Positions 21,801 through 33,470 are shown, counted from the first letter of the stretch. The stretch is 64,000 nucleotides of DNA from Dysidea avara (GCF_963678975.1 NC_089273.1:6154507-6218506), one strand, 5' to 3'. Notes: generated by a model not told the origin, from the letters alone. Made by a program: numbers and translations.

Positions 21801-22185
21801 ACTTTCAAATACTGTTAGGTATTCATATGCACACAAAGAGGCAACTACCAGGGCACTAGATACAGCAAAGAAGCAAACAGCAAAGTAGTATCACACAGGA
21901 AAGCCGCAAAAGCATTACAGTCATTATTAATAAGTAGCATTAATGGGAACATTATCAGGTCAAATCAGTTACTATAAGCATGCACCAGCTGCAGGAAATA
22001 GCATTAACAGCTGCACCAGTAGTAGCAGCCAACTACAGGTGAACACTTGCACATATTCAAACAAGCTACAAGATTCCCTCACCTTTAGAACCCTCCAAGT
22101 CACGCAATATCATTACATCAGGATTAACAGCAAGAGCTGATGAACCACTAATAGCCAGGAGCGCTATGAGGAGCAAACCAAACAT
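18644..22185 (-). CDS. Secreted single-domain ADAM/reprolysin-type metalloprotease, 15 exons
   Basis: Exons with GT-AG introns and consistent phase: 22083-22185, 21673-21731, 21443-21516, 21323-21386, 21184-21269, 20100-20172, 20010-20049, 19905-19951, 19796-19855, 19675-19746, 19452-19624, 19224-19405, 19117-19174, 18938-19040, 18644-18685; 411 residues. Signal peptide MFGLLLIALLAISGSSALA. An ADAM-type prodomain follows (TFELHLMMN, ENCYYQGSVVG, LSTCDGLR) with a candidate cysteine switch, SCGH. Protease domain: DTRIVDLV, then the zinc site HELGHILGLRHTD with all three His and the catalytic Glu, and a CLMD Met-turn. The protein stops after a 13-residue last exon, so disintegrin, Cys-rich, EGF and membrane parts are absent. 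It is probably a secreted zinc endopeptidase, substrate unknown. Divergent paralogue at 25618. Confidence 0.88.
18841..18884. repeat. (CA)n microsatellite in the last intron
   Basis: About 22 CA units with one CG interruption, within the last intron of the minus-strand protease gene. The overlapping cysteine/valine and threonine/histidine frames are artefacts. Confidence 0.95.
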
Positions 22186-22390
22186 CACTCAAGACAACTA
22201 GGTAACTGTACACTGCTACTGTTCTGCCAACCAGCTAGCTATATATGTACAATTGCAGCCATACTAAAGCTGTGTACAATAGAGAAATTTCGGGAATAGC
22301 ACTTAAATATTGATATCACTCATGAGAATTAGTCTTATTTACTAGGAAAAAGACTCCCACAGAAGTCTCTTGGTATATTTTAAGTGCTAT
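22186..22390 (-). promoter_or_regulatory. Promoter of the minus-strand protease gene
   Basis: Just upstream of the ATG the minus strand carries AGTAGCAGTGTACAGTTACC and TTGTCTTGAGTG, with ACATATATAG further up as a possible TATA element. The same blocks precede the paralogue at 25618, so the duplication included the promoter. Confidence 0.55.
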
Positions 22391-22605
22391 TTTTGGAATG
22401 TCTCAATGTCAGCCTTGTACACAGCATATAGTAAAAGACTTGTGCTGGATTGACCACCAATTTGCAACTGAATTACACTCCTATCGTTTATCTAAGTTAC
22501 TGAGACTTGCACTAGTAGTGTATTGGTTTTACGTATGTAATTCTAAAGTGAGTATGTTCCCAAGTTTAAATTTAAAATCCTTAATTTTTACTTCATTTCA
22601 TTATG

Positions 22606-22940
22606 CACTGTGAAAAAGGTGGGATATAAGTTGGTATTTCCAGTGGCTTATTGAATACAAATAAGCCTTAATATAAATCCTGTATTATACTCATCTTATA
22701 CTTTAGTATAATCCGTACTATACTATTGCATATTTGGTTTCAGTTTATTTACCACATTACCTGAAATAGCTTATATCTAATATAATGCCCACACTATACC
22801 ATCAAATATATGACTTTAGTATTTTAACACATTAACTAAAGCCTTACGTGAGATTCTTAGTATAATACAGGTTATACCAAGCTTTTTTGTATTCAATAAG
22901 CCACTGGAGATACCATCGTATATCCCTCTTTTTCACAGTG
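22606..22940. mobile_element. CACTA-like MITE, copy B
   Basis: CACTGTGAAAAAGG ... TTTTTCACAGTG with inverted ends and a 3-bp target repeat ATG (22603-22605, 22941-22943). It lies between the two divergent protease genes. Confidence 0.88.
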
Positions 22941-23039
22941 ATGTGCAGCCTCAGTTTGAGGATTTATGCACATGTATAACATGCAGTGTATTTATTACAT
23001 TACAATGTGATTGACTATGGGAGTGGGATTACAGGCATA

Positions 23040-23440
23040 AGATCAATAGTTCAATTGGTACTTAAAATTTGGAAGTGATTGTTGAATTTGTTCTGGTGTT
23101 AGTGAATTCCACACTCTGATTGATCTTGGGAAAATTGAGTTACTATATTGATTTATCCTTGCATAGGTATGGAAAAATCTTTAGTCATCGCCTCTAGTGT
23201 TGGAAGTGATAGGGATTAAATCGACAGGGTATATCAATGAGATTAGCTACATTCACCATTTTACAATGGATACTTGTCTTCGGTGCTCTAGAGTTGGTAT
23301 ATTTAGATCAAGGAGCATGCTGCTTACACTGCTGAAGCGCAATAAGTCAGCCATAATAAAATCCAGCAGATTTTTTCTGTACTCCTTTGAGCTATTCAAT
23401 GTCTCTTCTGATGTGAGGCTACCAGACAGGGTTAGCATGT
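23040..23440 (-). pseudogene. LINE 3'-end remnant
   Basis: Minus-strand frames give MLLDLNIPTLEHRRQVSIVK and, after frame changes, FPRSIRVWNSLTPEQ, which match the conserved tail behind the reverse transcriptase of CR1/Jockey-like LINEs. Stops and shifts show it is dead. Confidence 0.6.
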
Positions 23441-25390
23441 TCTAAATTAGTCTATAATCATTTTGTCAATTTAGGTTGAGTTGGGCAAGACGCAAGGTTT
23501 CTTTGTAGAAATGCTTTGACTGACAAAGCCTTAGATGTAACTTTTATGCTTCTACACACATAGTTGTACTTGTTTGTTTACCATTTTGTACAATAATTCA
23601 TGACTAATGGACCCATGGATACCACATCAAAGGAAAGAAGATGCCATACAGGTGAGCCTTTAGCTTAGACACTAGAAAGTAGCAGGTATAGCCATTAGTG
23701 GTTAACCACATAAATTTTCATTGCAGTCAAAATTGCATTCAGCGTCACCTAGAAAATCTATCAGCTGTTAGTTCCTGGTAGCTATAAATTATATATAAGT
23801 ACATTAATGAAAGTGTCTAGCTGATCATGCACATCATATTATAAGAAATGACAACTTGGCTACCTAGTACCAAGATATGATGCATATACAGCCATACAAC
23901 TTGTCAATGACCACATGATATTTAATCTATTGATAGTGATGAATCTTGAATCAATACTTAAAAGTTTATTAAATAATATATAGAATTACATAGTACATAA
24001 GAGAGAGAATTCTGTGGAAGAGACTCCCACAGAAGTCTTTTTAAGTCAGTACTTGTAGTTGACGACAGATTGGATCACCCAAGCACCTCTTTCCTAACAG
24101 ATCATAATGATGCAGGTGTTTGCAATGAAGGTTTCCAATTATACATAAATCATCGCAGAGATATTTATATGTACTTTGCTTTTCAGTCCCTCTATGCAAA
24201 TGAGAGTGAGTAAATTGCGCAGGAAATTATATGCATATATAACCAAATTGAATGACAAACTACTGGCTGCACTTCATTTCCAAATCAGTAAAATCTGAAC
24301 CACTAGTTCTAAACTTGTATTTGGAAACCAGACGACATTAATTTGACCACATTTCTGAGGTGGTTTTATTAAAGAGGTCATGAAGCATACATTAGATCCA
24401 ACACTCCTCTGGGGCACTGATCCAGAAATAAATAGGTGTGGCTTACATTCCACGTAGGATCTTTCATATATTGCAGACAGTGTCATATAGCAGCAAAATT
24501 GATTAAAAGATATGAAGTAGCTAGGGTTTGGCAGAGCTATTATACTTAGTAAGTATAGCACACTCAGTGTATATGCACTTGCTGGGGAGCCAAAATTTTT
24601 TAACCTGTGAGAGATTTCTACAAAAAGTGTTGAAATCCCCACAAAACTGACAGTTTCCTGTAAAAAAGAGTTCATGCATCTAGGCAATGTAGAAGAAACT
24701 GGTTTTACATTGCGATGAAAAGTAATGATATATACCAGCCAGAATGCTGCCAATCATGAATTAGCTATTACATGTTTGGCAGCTCACAGGGTATATATTA
24801 CCCAATAAACTTCAGTAGTCTAAAAAATGCCTTTTTATTGTAGTATCAAATATTAATGGCAGCTAAACGAAATTTATCAGATAACTTAGATCCTTACCAA
24901 GCTTTTTGGCAGTATATTCTATGAACTGCTAAGCTTGCAGTCATATATGCATCTGGTATCAATATTTTACTCACAGTGCAATGCTAGTTTCATGGACACA
25001 CCCTTTCTTACAGTCAAGCTGTTTTGTGAGATAATACACTGTATACAGTACGCACACATTGGTCAAGCCTGTGGGTTTGATACAAGGTTGTGAACTACTA
25101 CTGACTGCATGCTGCCTACAATGCTTCATTTACACTTAAAACCTACACCACTAAACTCGAACCAGATCATATACTTGCTGTCATTTGCATGGAAAAAAAG
25201 TGTGGCACTTAAAAGCCACATCTTTGAAGGATAACTGTCTCAGTGAAGAATACCCTTAGAATAGCAACCTTGTATGGCTTTGTTGTATCATTCAATCTGA
25301 AGTGCTTAATTATATACTTCTGCCTATATATGGTCACTCAACAATAGTATGATTTGCTAATCCTATTAATTGTGAATTCTGCTAGTATAC
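23441..25390. other. Intergenic stretch between divergent protease genes
   Basis: The block TCCCACAGAAGTCT occurs near 22352 and 24025, with a related copy near 25398, probably part of the duplicated upstream DNA. A 159-codon minus-strand frame at 24274-24753 has no recognisable motif. Nothing else supported. Confidence 0.4.
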
Positions 25391-25617
25391 TTAGAAACTT
25401 CTGCTAATTCCACAGAAGTCTCTTAGTGGTTAAGAGCCTGTTGTTTTGATTGACCTTCTAAGACATCTTCTAACTGATGAATGCATGATATCAACATTTA
25501 AGTGCAATTCCCAGAATGTAGTCTTAATGTCACAGCTATAGCTAGTATATGGCTGCATGTGTACCTATATATATTACAGAGCAGTAGCAGTGTATAGCTA
25601 CCTAACTGTCTTGAGTG
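25391..25617 (+). promoter_or_regulatory. Promoter of the plus-strand protease paralogue
   Basis: It carries ATTTAAGTGCAATTCCCAGA (about 25495) and, near the ATG, CCTATATATATTACAG and AGTAGCAGTGTATAGCTACC, each with a counterpart at similar spacing upstream of the minus-strand gene. A TATA-like element near 25565 would suit initiation at about 25590. Confidence 0.55.
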
Positions 25618-26730
25618 ATGTTTGGTTTGTTCCTCATAGTGCTTCTGGCTATTAGTCAGTCAGCAATTGCAAGAGTGTTACGGGACCCTGATGGTGAGTT
25701 CATATTTGCAAGTGTGCTCCTGTGGCTGACTACTACTGCTGGTGTTACTGTTGGTACTATAATTCCTGTAGCTGGTGCACGCATGCCCTTGTGCAGTCAC
25801 TAAACTTTCAAGTTGTTTGCAAATGTTTCCATGAATGCTATGTATACTGACAATAATACTACTGCTTCTGACTGTGTGATACTTCTTTCCTGTCGTTATT
25901 TTGCGGTTGTCTCTTTATTATAGTCTACACAAGTGCATGTCTTTTGGTATTTGTAAGTGTATGTATATATGGGTACAATGTATACATTTCAGTCAGGAAC
26001 ATTAATAATTTTGAAGAAGTGCTGCCGACAGTTATTCTACAGTCTGAAGGAACAACTCATGTGAGTCATCATGGCACCAACTACATACTGAATGAATAAT
26101 GATCAATATAATTATGTGATGTGTGGATGAATAATACAGATCTTAGACTAAACACATTTATATGATCAACTTCATGTTTTACTATTACTAGCAAAAAGTG
26201 TATGTTACTGTATAGGGAAACCCACATGAATTGTGGATCAGGATTAATACTCCACGTCAGACTTTTGAACTACATTTGATGATGAACAGGTTATACAATG
26301 AGTACATTAATGTGCATACAAACTGTTGAGTGTTCTTTTCTAAAGGGATTTGCTGCCCCCAGACTACACTGATACATACATAGAAAATAACAGGATTGTA
26401 TCTAATAAGGTAGCTAATAATAGCCAATATAATGAAACTACAAATGGCAGCACTATTATACAACCTGCAATTTTACATAGGAGGATTATGAGAACTGTTA
26501 CTATTATGGAAGTGTGGTTGGGTTTCCTCATTGGTCAGCTTCCTTGAGTACTTGTCATGGATTAAGGTATATGAACCAATGTTATATGAAAGAATTCAAA
26601 GCCAGTGTTGGTTATAATAGTGTGCATGAGTGTCACATGCTTGAAAGCTTATAAGCTCCATAGCAATTACCATCACAGTCCATTATGTCTGAATAATATT
26701 TGTAGAAAAATAAGGGCTAAAGTAACTAGC

Positions 26731-26762
<32 letters not shown>

Positions 26763-29700
26763 GTGCGGCCCAAGAAGCCGGCGTGCCACCCGTGAGTATA
26801 TTAACAGCAAGAAAGAAAACGCAATTTTCACACCTATGTAGCTCTGTGATCCCTTATCCGATTGGAACCAAATTTGCTAGAGAGGTGCCGGCCAGCAAGG
26901 GGAGTCTACACACCAAATTTGAAGAAAATCGCTCCAGCCATTTCCGAGATACGAGCGAACAAAATTTCGTTTTAATTTCTTCGTTTTTTTTTCTTCTTCT
27001 ACTTCTTCATTTCGCACATTTCGCAAAATCCGCATTAAAACACGAATGCGTGCTCGGATCGGACTGCAATTTGGCACACTTAAAGGGCTAATTAAGGCGG
27101 ATCTCTGTACCAACTTTGGTAGGAATCCGATGAACATTCACGGAGTTATGACCGATTATTTGCGTAAAATAAGGTCGAAGGTCTGTCACGCCTACAGGGT
27201 AAACTCCTTTGAGGAATCAGTTGAAAATTGCTATGTAGATGGAGCAACCATCGTAGGAGTGCCTTTTTGTGGTTTGAAAGGAATCGGGATAAAGACCACG
27301 GAGATATGACACAAAATCCGACCTGTGTCAAAATTACGCGATCGATTTTTTTGAATAAAAATACTATAGTTTTCGTGTCTATCAGGCAAACCGCTTAGAG
27401 CAATGAGCTGAAAATCAGTATGTAGCTGGAATAATCATCATAGAAAATCCTTGCAGTAGTACAGAAGAATCGGATTACAAACCACTGAGTTATGATTCGA
27501 AAGGCAACTACGTGTAGCAAATGCGAGATCGAGATACTCTAATAGAACAGTCACCCTAATAGAGCATTCAGCTACGTTTATAACTTACTCCATTACAGAA
27601 TCATATTACATTGCAGGATATTCTGTACGGAATTCAGCTACAAACAGTTAATCTGATAGACAATTCAGCTACATGCAAGTCACCCTGTAGAGAGTTCATC
27701 TAGAAACAAGTCACCCTGTATCAGCTAGAAGAAGTCACCTTGTAGAGAATTCAGCTACAAAGAAATCACCATGTAGAGAGTTTAGCTGCAAACAAATCAC
27801 CCAGTAGAAAGTTCAGCTATGAACAGATCACCCTGTTGAGAGTTCAGTTAGAAACAAGTCATCCTGTAGAGAGATCACCTAGAAGTATCACCTTGTAGAG
27901 AGTTCAGCTACAAACAAATCACCTGTAGAGAGTTCAGCTACAAACAAATCGCCCTGTAGATAGATCAGCTAGAAGAAGTTACTTGTAGGGAGTTCAGCTA
28001 CAAAGAAATCACCCTGTAGAGAGTTCAGCTACAAAGAAATCACCATGTAGAGAGTTCAGCTGCAAACAAGTCATCCTGTAGAGAGTTCAGCTATGAAAAG
28101 ATCACACTGTAGAGAGTTCAGCTAGAAGAAGTCACCTTTTAGAGAGTTCAGCTACAAAGCAACCACCATGTAGAGAGTTCAGCTGCAAACACATCACCCT
28201 GTAGAGAATTCAGCTACAAACAAGTCGTCCTGTAGAGAGACCAGCTAGTAACAAGTCACCCTGTAGACAGATCAGCTAGAAGAAGTTACCTTGTAGAGAG
28301 TTCAGCTGCAAACAAATCACCCTGTAGAGAATTCAACTACAAACAGATAACCCTGCAGAGAGTTCAGCTAGAGTCAAGTCACCCTGTAGAGAGAATCCTG
28401 TAAAGAGTTCATCTACGTACAAGCAGATCACCCTGTAGAGATTTCAGCTACATTTCAAGTCACCCAATAGAGAGATCAGCTGCAAATTATCCTGTGGGGA
28501 TTAATTGACATGTAATAAATATATGCTCTCGTTTTATATTATGAACTCTTGATGTATGCATTATATATATAATTTGTACATTTACTGATAGAATCAGAAT
28601 GGGTTAAAGTGTTTATAAAATCTGCTTCATCTTTTTCTTTTTCCTGTGGTAAAGAAAAATATATAGGTTAAAAAGCCCCAAAGCTGGACATAGGCCATCT
28701 TTGGGGTATACAAATACAAAAAGAAGTGAAATCTAATCAAACACAGCCAAGCTGTAAAAAAAGGAGTGCGGCCCTTGAAAAGGCTATAATGAAAAAAGAT
28801 GTGAAATCCAAGGTGGCGGCCAAGAAATGGCTGTGATGGTAGGTTAATGGTAAAAATTTTAATAACAACAATTCAGGTGAATTTTGTGCCAATTGACCAA
28901 GCGGCACCAAATTCACCTGAATTGTTGTTATTAAAATTTTTACCATTAACCTACCATCACAGCCATTTCTTGGCCGCCACCTTGGATTTCACATCTTTTT
29001 TCACCATAGCCTTTTCAAGGGCCGCACACCTTTTTTTACAGCTTGGCTGTTTTTGATTAGATATATATATATCTGCAAAATAAACAGTAGCTAAACACAA
29101 TTAAGAATAGAGGTGTTTTGGATTACAGAGGTCTTGAGGTTTCTTCCGTATATTTTTAGCTTAGTATTTCCATGTTATGGATAATGCCCTGTCTCTAACA
29201 GTTAGTGTGTTGATAACTTTATTATAGATAGCCTACACATGGTACAGTTTAACCTTGCAGTTAACTGATAAAGTGTCCACTGACATAATTATGTAGATTT
29301 GTAGATATATGGGATAGTATTATAGTGGCTACTTATATTACACTTTAGGGGTGCCTTTGGTGACTTTAGTCACATGAAATGCTTGTACCATATCGATCCT
29401 ATTGAAAGTATTAGTGACCAGGTGAGGAATACTGATAATGTTCACTTCACTACACCTGGCTACAGATACAACAAGCTCATACTGTTTATAGAGATGGATC
29501 ATGTGGTAGGTGGTTATATGAAGGAACCGTCTTGCCATATGTAGTTATACATTAGGTTATGAGGACGCCCATAAAGACACTTCTCACAACTTCATGAAAG
29601 TCAGTGTCTCCAATATACCTGTTAGTACAGTATTGTATTATATACATGCAGTTGGATGCTCCAACTGTAACACGTATAGTGGAATGGGTGGTTGTCAACG

Positions 29701-30762
29701 ACCATGAACAGGTAAACACTGTAGTATCTGCTGGCACGTGGTGTGTGTATGCATGCATTCTCTGTTTGTCTTATATATAGTATGTTGCTCAAGGAAGTAA
29801 TGTCTCACAAGCATCTGATTATGCCAGAGGGGTAGCTAACTTTGTTGCTATGGTTTGTGATAGTTATAATTACTAAATATTGTTTAGTATACAAAATTAT
29901 ACAGATGTATGCCAAGCTCAACATAACTGTAATACTTATTGGTGTACAAACTTGGAGTTCTCAGGATTTAATTCCATTAAGTACAAATCCTACGGATGAT
30001 GTAATCAAGTTTGCAAATTATCGTTCATCACTGATGCATATATACCCTACTCATGATAGTGCCATGTTGATAACGTTAGCAATTATAAATCATTGTATGC
30101 TGTTGGAGTAAAATGTGCCTTTACAGTGGTATTAACTTCTCTGAACCCATAGTAGGGATATCTCATTTTGGGTCCATGTGCTATGACTATGCAGTTGGTA
30201 TAGTACAAGCCAGTGGACTATCTACAGCTGTTGTGGGTTCTATAGCTGCCCATGAGTTGGGCCACATTTTCGGTATACAACAAGATGAGGGACGTAAGTT
30301 ATTATATTTAGCTTGCACAACTTTGTGAAAGCCTGTTTGTAGGCAAATGCATCTGCACCTCACCAAGTGGCCATTGTATAATGGAAGATTCTGCTCCTTT
30401 GTAAGTTGAAAACCTGGGTACCAGTATACTAACACTAGCTTAATTTATCATGTGAATTATTCCCATTTAAAGGACTCCACCATCAACTACCTGGTCTAAT
30501 TGTAGTGTCAGTGATCTCCAGATAGGTTATGACCAAGATGCTTACTGGTGCTTGTTCAAAGTACCAAATCCGATGGTGAGCAAGTAATGTAGATTCTCTG
30601 GAAAATAGTTGTGTATGTGCATGTGTATGTGTGTGTCACTTCTTAAAGTTGTGTGTTGTTATACATTATCTCTTTAATCATTTTCATACTTTTGTATGTA
30701 TAATCATCTTACAGGAGGCTACACACGTAAAGAGTGATGAGAGAGTGCAGTACTCCATCTGA
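25618..30762 (+). CDS. ADAM/reprolysin-like paralogue with altered zinc site (probable pseudoprotease), 15 exons
   Basis: Exons: 25618-25693, 25993-26060, 26216-26289, 26346-26409, 26481-26566, 29349-29421, 29466-29505, 29556-29599, 29652-29711, 29781-29852, 29905-30074, 30127-30293, 30343-30400, 30473-30575, 30715-30762; 400 residues, all frames intact. Same layout as the gene at 18644-22185: signal peptide MFGLFLIVLLAISQSAIA, prodomain (ENCYYYGSVVG, LSTCHGLR, SCGY), then TRIVEWVVVNDHEQ, zinc site HELGHIFGIQQDE and Met-turn CIMED. The catalytic Glu and two His remain, but the third zinc-ligand His of HExxHxxGxxH is Gln, so zinc binding and proteolysis are probably weak or absent. Intron 5 (2.8 kb) holds several repeats. 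An open frame over 15 exons argues for retained function, perhaps as inhibitor or binding protein; it could also be a recent loss. Confidence 0.85.
26739..27530 (+). repeat. Dispersed repeat (GTCGTGCGGCCCAAGAAGCC head), in intron 5
   Basis: It starts at a (TA)n run (about 26731-26759) and then reads GTCGTGCGGCCCAAGAAGCC. The head recurs at 16800-16846. The rest is about 770 bp of unusually GC- and CG-containing sequence with TTCTTC-rich centre and no intact frame. Its class is unknown. Confidence 0.6.
27535..28500 (+). repeat. Minisatellite, about 31-bp unit (GAGAGTTCAGCTACAAACAA)
   Basis: About 25-30 imperfect units of a 31-bp motif, with core GTAGAGAGTTCAGCTA, a variable A-rich part, then TCACCCT. 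It is introduced by CTCTAATAGAACAGTCA at 27537. The array lies in intron 5 of the plus-strand protease gene; units of the reverse orientation occur at 61430-61740. Confidence 0.9.
28570..29063. mobile_element. Foldback (hairpin) element, copy 1
   Basis: Two long arms (about 28735-28885 and 28905-29060) are near-exact complements around a short loop at about 28886-28904. Each arm contains CAGCCAAGCTGTAAAAAA, AAGATGTGAAATCCAAGG and TGGCTGTGATGGTAGGTTAA or their complements. The left arm extends further out (28570-28735); comparison with 60213-60674 shows the right arm is truncated. Confidence 0.85.
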
Positions 30763-30952
30763 TCCTGAGCAACTATATTGATCTATCCCCAAATTAGAGT
30801 AGTCCGTAGATACAATACAGTAGCAGTATATAGTTAGGGTTACTGACTTCACATTTTTGTTTCATTGCATATCAATCAATTGGGGACATTTCAGCAAAAA
30901 GAATCAAACTTTATCCTATAATAATTACACAATGTACACACATGATGCATGC

Positions 30953-31080
30953 TCATGTGTACACATTTTCATCTCTGTTCGCTGCTATGACTGAGTATGG
31001 ATCAAAGTCACAATCTTCATCCTCACCAAAATCCTCATGAGAAAGATAGCCCCCCTCCTCCTCCACCCCCTCCCCCCCTC
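30953..31080 (-). CDS. Possible terminal exon of an unrecognised acidic protein
   Basis: Minus-strand reading from an acceptor at 31081 gives a Gly/Glu-rich start then GGYLSHEDFGEDEDCDFDPY and SVIAANRDENVYT before TGA (30953-30955). The composition looks coding, but no upstream exon is secure; 31425-31780 holds other coding-like scraps on the same strand. Confidence 0.3.
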
Positions 31081-31220
31081 CTTAAACAAATTTTAAACTA
31101 TAGGTATGCTGAGGCAATGCCAGTAAATTAAAGTAAACTACAGTTACTTATTATAATATCGAAGTGAATAGCTATATAATGCACTGATCAATGTATTGCC
31201 CCCCTTGGGTATATATATAT

Positions 31221-31427
31221 ATGGGGCTATGGTGGATATTTGACACAGCCGAATGTCAAATTCCCCATAGTAGGGCAAACCTATCATGTCAAATCCCCAC
31301 TATTGGCCAACCAGTTGCAACACGGTGATTAGAAAGTTACAATAAAAATATTTTGGCGTTTAATGAACGATTGTCAAATGCCCCATAGTGGGGCAGCAGG
31401 TTCATGTCAATTCCCCCTGTAAAGCCC
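31221..31427. mobile_element. Small TIR element (TGTCAAATNCCCC repeats)
   Basis: Left GGGGCTATGGTGGATATTTGACA-like end and right TGTCAATTCCCCCTGTAAAGC end are imperfect inverted repeats. TGTCAAATNCCCC occurs four times (about 31253, 31288, 31375, 31414) with CCCCATAGTGGGG palindromes. Confidence 0.5.
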
Positions 31428-31780
31428 AGCTAAAATCGGTGCTCATGATCACCATCATTAATTGTAACTTCAAGTAAGGTAGCATCTCCAAAGTGTTTGT
31501 GAAACAGTTGAGTCAGAAGCAGACCCTCTCAGTTAGGTTAATGTATAAACTTTGCTTATGTAAATTCTTTTCCTGGATACACCACTGACAGTACTTATGA
31601 TGTGAATCCATTTAGCACTTCCACTTCCTTCAGATGTAAGTGAGGGTCAATACTGCTCATCCAGTTGGCCCACCAACCCAAATAGAAATTTAAAAAAATC
31701 TGGTGGGAATCAAGTCAGAGCTATAATCATAGTCATTCTGGTACAATGTCCACAAGTTCCAATCTTTGTTAGTTAGTTCT
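31425..31780 (-). pseudogene. Coding-like fragments of an unknown gene, broken frame
   Basis: Minus strand from about 31770 gives DWNLWTLYQNDYDYSSDLIP and then, after a likely indel in a T run, FKFLFGLVGQLDEQY. Nearer 31530 a stretch reads LLLTQLFHKHFGDATLLEVT. Composition is clearly non-random but I recognise no family, and stops separate the pieces. Confidence 0.3.
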
Positions 31781-31972
31781 TTATTCATAGCATCATTATA
31801 TAGGATGTTACCAACAGAAGAATTGTTTGCAAGAGAAATAAACGAGTAGCTACAAGTACCCAATTATTTTAACATGCATAATCAATGATCGATATGTGGG
31901 TGTGGCTCCATGTAAGTTTAACCTAGGCAGCTGTAACAACCCATAAGTGGACATGATACTATGTAGACAGTA

Positions 31973-32411
31973 CACTGTGAAAAAGGTGGGATATAATAAT
32001 GGTATCCAGTGGCTTATTGAATACTCCTAGGCTATGGGTAAACACCTCGAACAGGCTCTGCCTTCTGTGTACACCCTCCAGTGCCTAACTGGTAAAGTAG
32101 ATAATAACAATAACAATAACAACAAATAAGCCTTAATATAAATCCTGTATTATACTCATCTTACACTTTAGTATAATGCATACTATACTATTGCATGTAT
32201 GGTTTCAGTTTATTTACCACAATACTTGAAATAGCTTATATCTGATATAATGCCCACACTATACCATCACATATATTATATGGTTTCAGTATGTTTAACA
32301 CATTAACTAAAGCCTTATGTGGGATTGTTAGTATAATACAGGTTATACCAAGCTTTTTTGTATTCAATAAGCCACTGGAAATACCATCTTATATTCCTCT
32401 TTTTCACAGTG
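31973..32411. mobile_element. CACTA-like MITE, copy C, carrying an insertion
   Basis: CACTGTGAAAAAGG ... TTTTTCACAGTG flanked by the 3-bp repeat GTA (31970-31972, 32412-32414). Compared with the other copies it has about 105 extra bases at 32024-32129. Confidence 0.88.
32024..32129 (+). mobile_element. SINE-like 3' end inside copy C
   Basis: The extra sequence starts TCCTAGGCTATGGGTAAAC and ends in an (AACAAT)n tail, the form expected of a 5'-truncated SINE. It interrupts the MITE exactly where the other copies read GAATACAAATAAGCC. Confidence 0.5.
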
Positions 32412-32414
32412 GTA

Positions 32415-33470
32415 GCATACAATGTGGGTGTAGCTCATGTTAAGCTTGACAAGGTGACCTCCAAGTAAATTACCTATAGGTATGAAAAGTAGGTGTACTT
32501 TGAAATTTCAAATGACAAAATTAACAGTATCTGAGAACTGAGCTATGATAAACCTCATAACTTTCGTTTCTATCTCCCACATTCTTTTTGGTTGGACAAC
32601 AAGAGATACATACGGTGATACCACAAAGCATCCAAAATAGTTGTCACAACAAAGGACTATAATTAATATAAGTGAATATAAATAAATTTTTTATGGCTGT
32701 CAGACACACATTACTAAGTGAAAGGACAAGATGTCAAGTACAATCAGGAAAGTAACTAAAATATTTCTGCTTATACACGTTTGTTAAACAGGTTTACCAT
32801 AGGTTAAATACTTGTAGCAAATAACTTGCTCTACATCTTCTACACAGCATTAAGGTGTGGATTTTTATATTCAGTCACAGTACTAGTTATATATCTTACT
32901 GTTTGTAGTAAGTAAGTCACTCTCAATTACAAATACTACTCATTCACTGCTGGATAATACAGGTGCACCAACAATCAAAGCTGTAGGGATTGGAAATACT
33001 CTGTATCGGCCTTCTTTAGATTATGATCTTGTGATAGACTAGCTTATTAGATACAGACATAGGCAAGGTGGAACAGTGTGCAATGAGGTGGGCATAAGTA
33101 CAAAACAGCAAAAGTACAACTGGATGCACTCGAGTAATAAGAATAAACCATCTGCTATGTAATTATAACAATATATTGACCATAGCCCATCAACAAATAG
33201 TTGTGCTTTCCAATACATCACGACATACCATTGTCAGTACTTAGATCATGTCTTATGTCATTGTCTTTACCCACAAGTGCTCAGTCTAGTAATGACTATT
33301 GATCATGAGTTACCATCTTTGTTCCTGTCTCAAATTCATCGCAGTCATCTCAACTGCATGTGATCGACTCACTCTTGTTTAGATGTTGGCTTTGTGAAAG
33401 CCAGTTGCTTGTGATCTTGAAGTGAATCCAACTACAAATTAAGAACACCACACTCAATACACATGTGATA
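32415..33470. other. Gene-free stretch with one exon-like scrap
   Basis: At about 32962-33041 an acceptor-like TACAG is followed by a frame reading APTIKAVGIGNTLYRPSLDY and then a stop at TAG. It could be a last exon on the plus strand, but no partner exon was found. Nothing else supported. Confidence 0.3.

Noticed and set aside
24274-24753. 159-codon minus-strand reading frame
   Set aside because: No motif, no splice context and no homologous frame near the paralogous gene; a frame of this length can occur by chance.
27535-28500. CRISPR-like array of regularly spaced repeats
   Set aside because: The whole unit, including the 'spacer', is repeated with drift; it lies in an intron of a eukaryotic gene and no cas genes exist. 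It is a minisatellite.
28737-29056. Two nearly identical 69-residue proteins on opposite strands
   Set aside because: They are the two arms of a foldback element read from each side.
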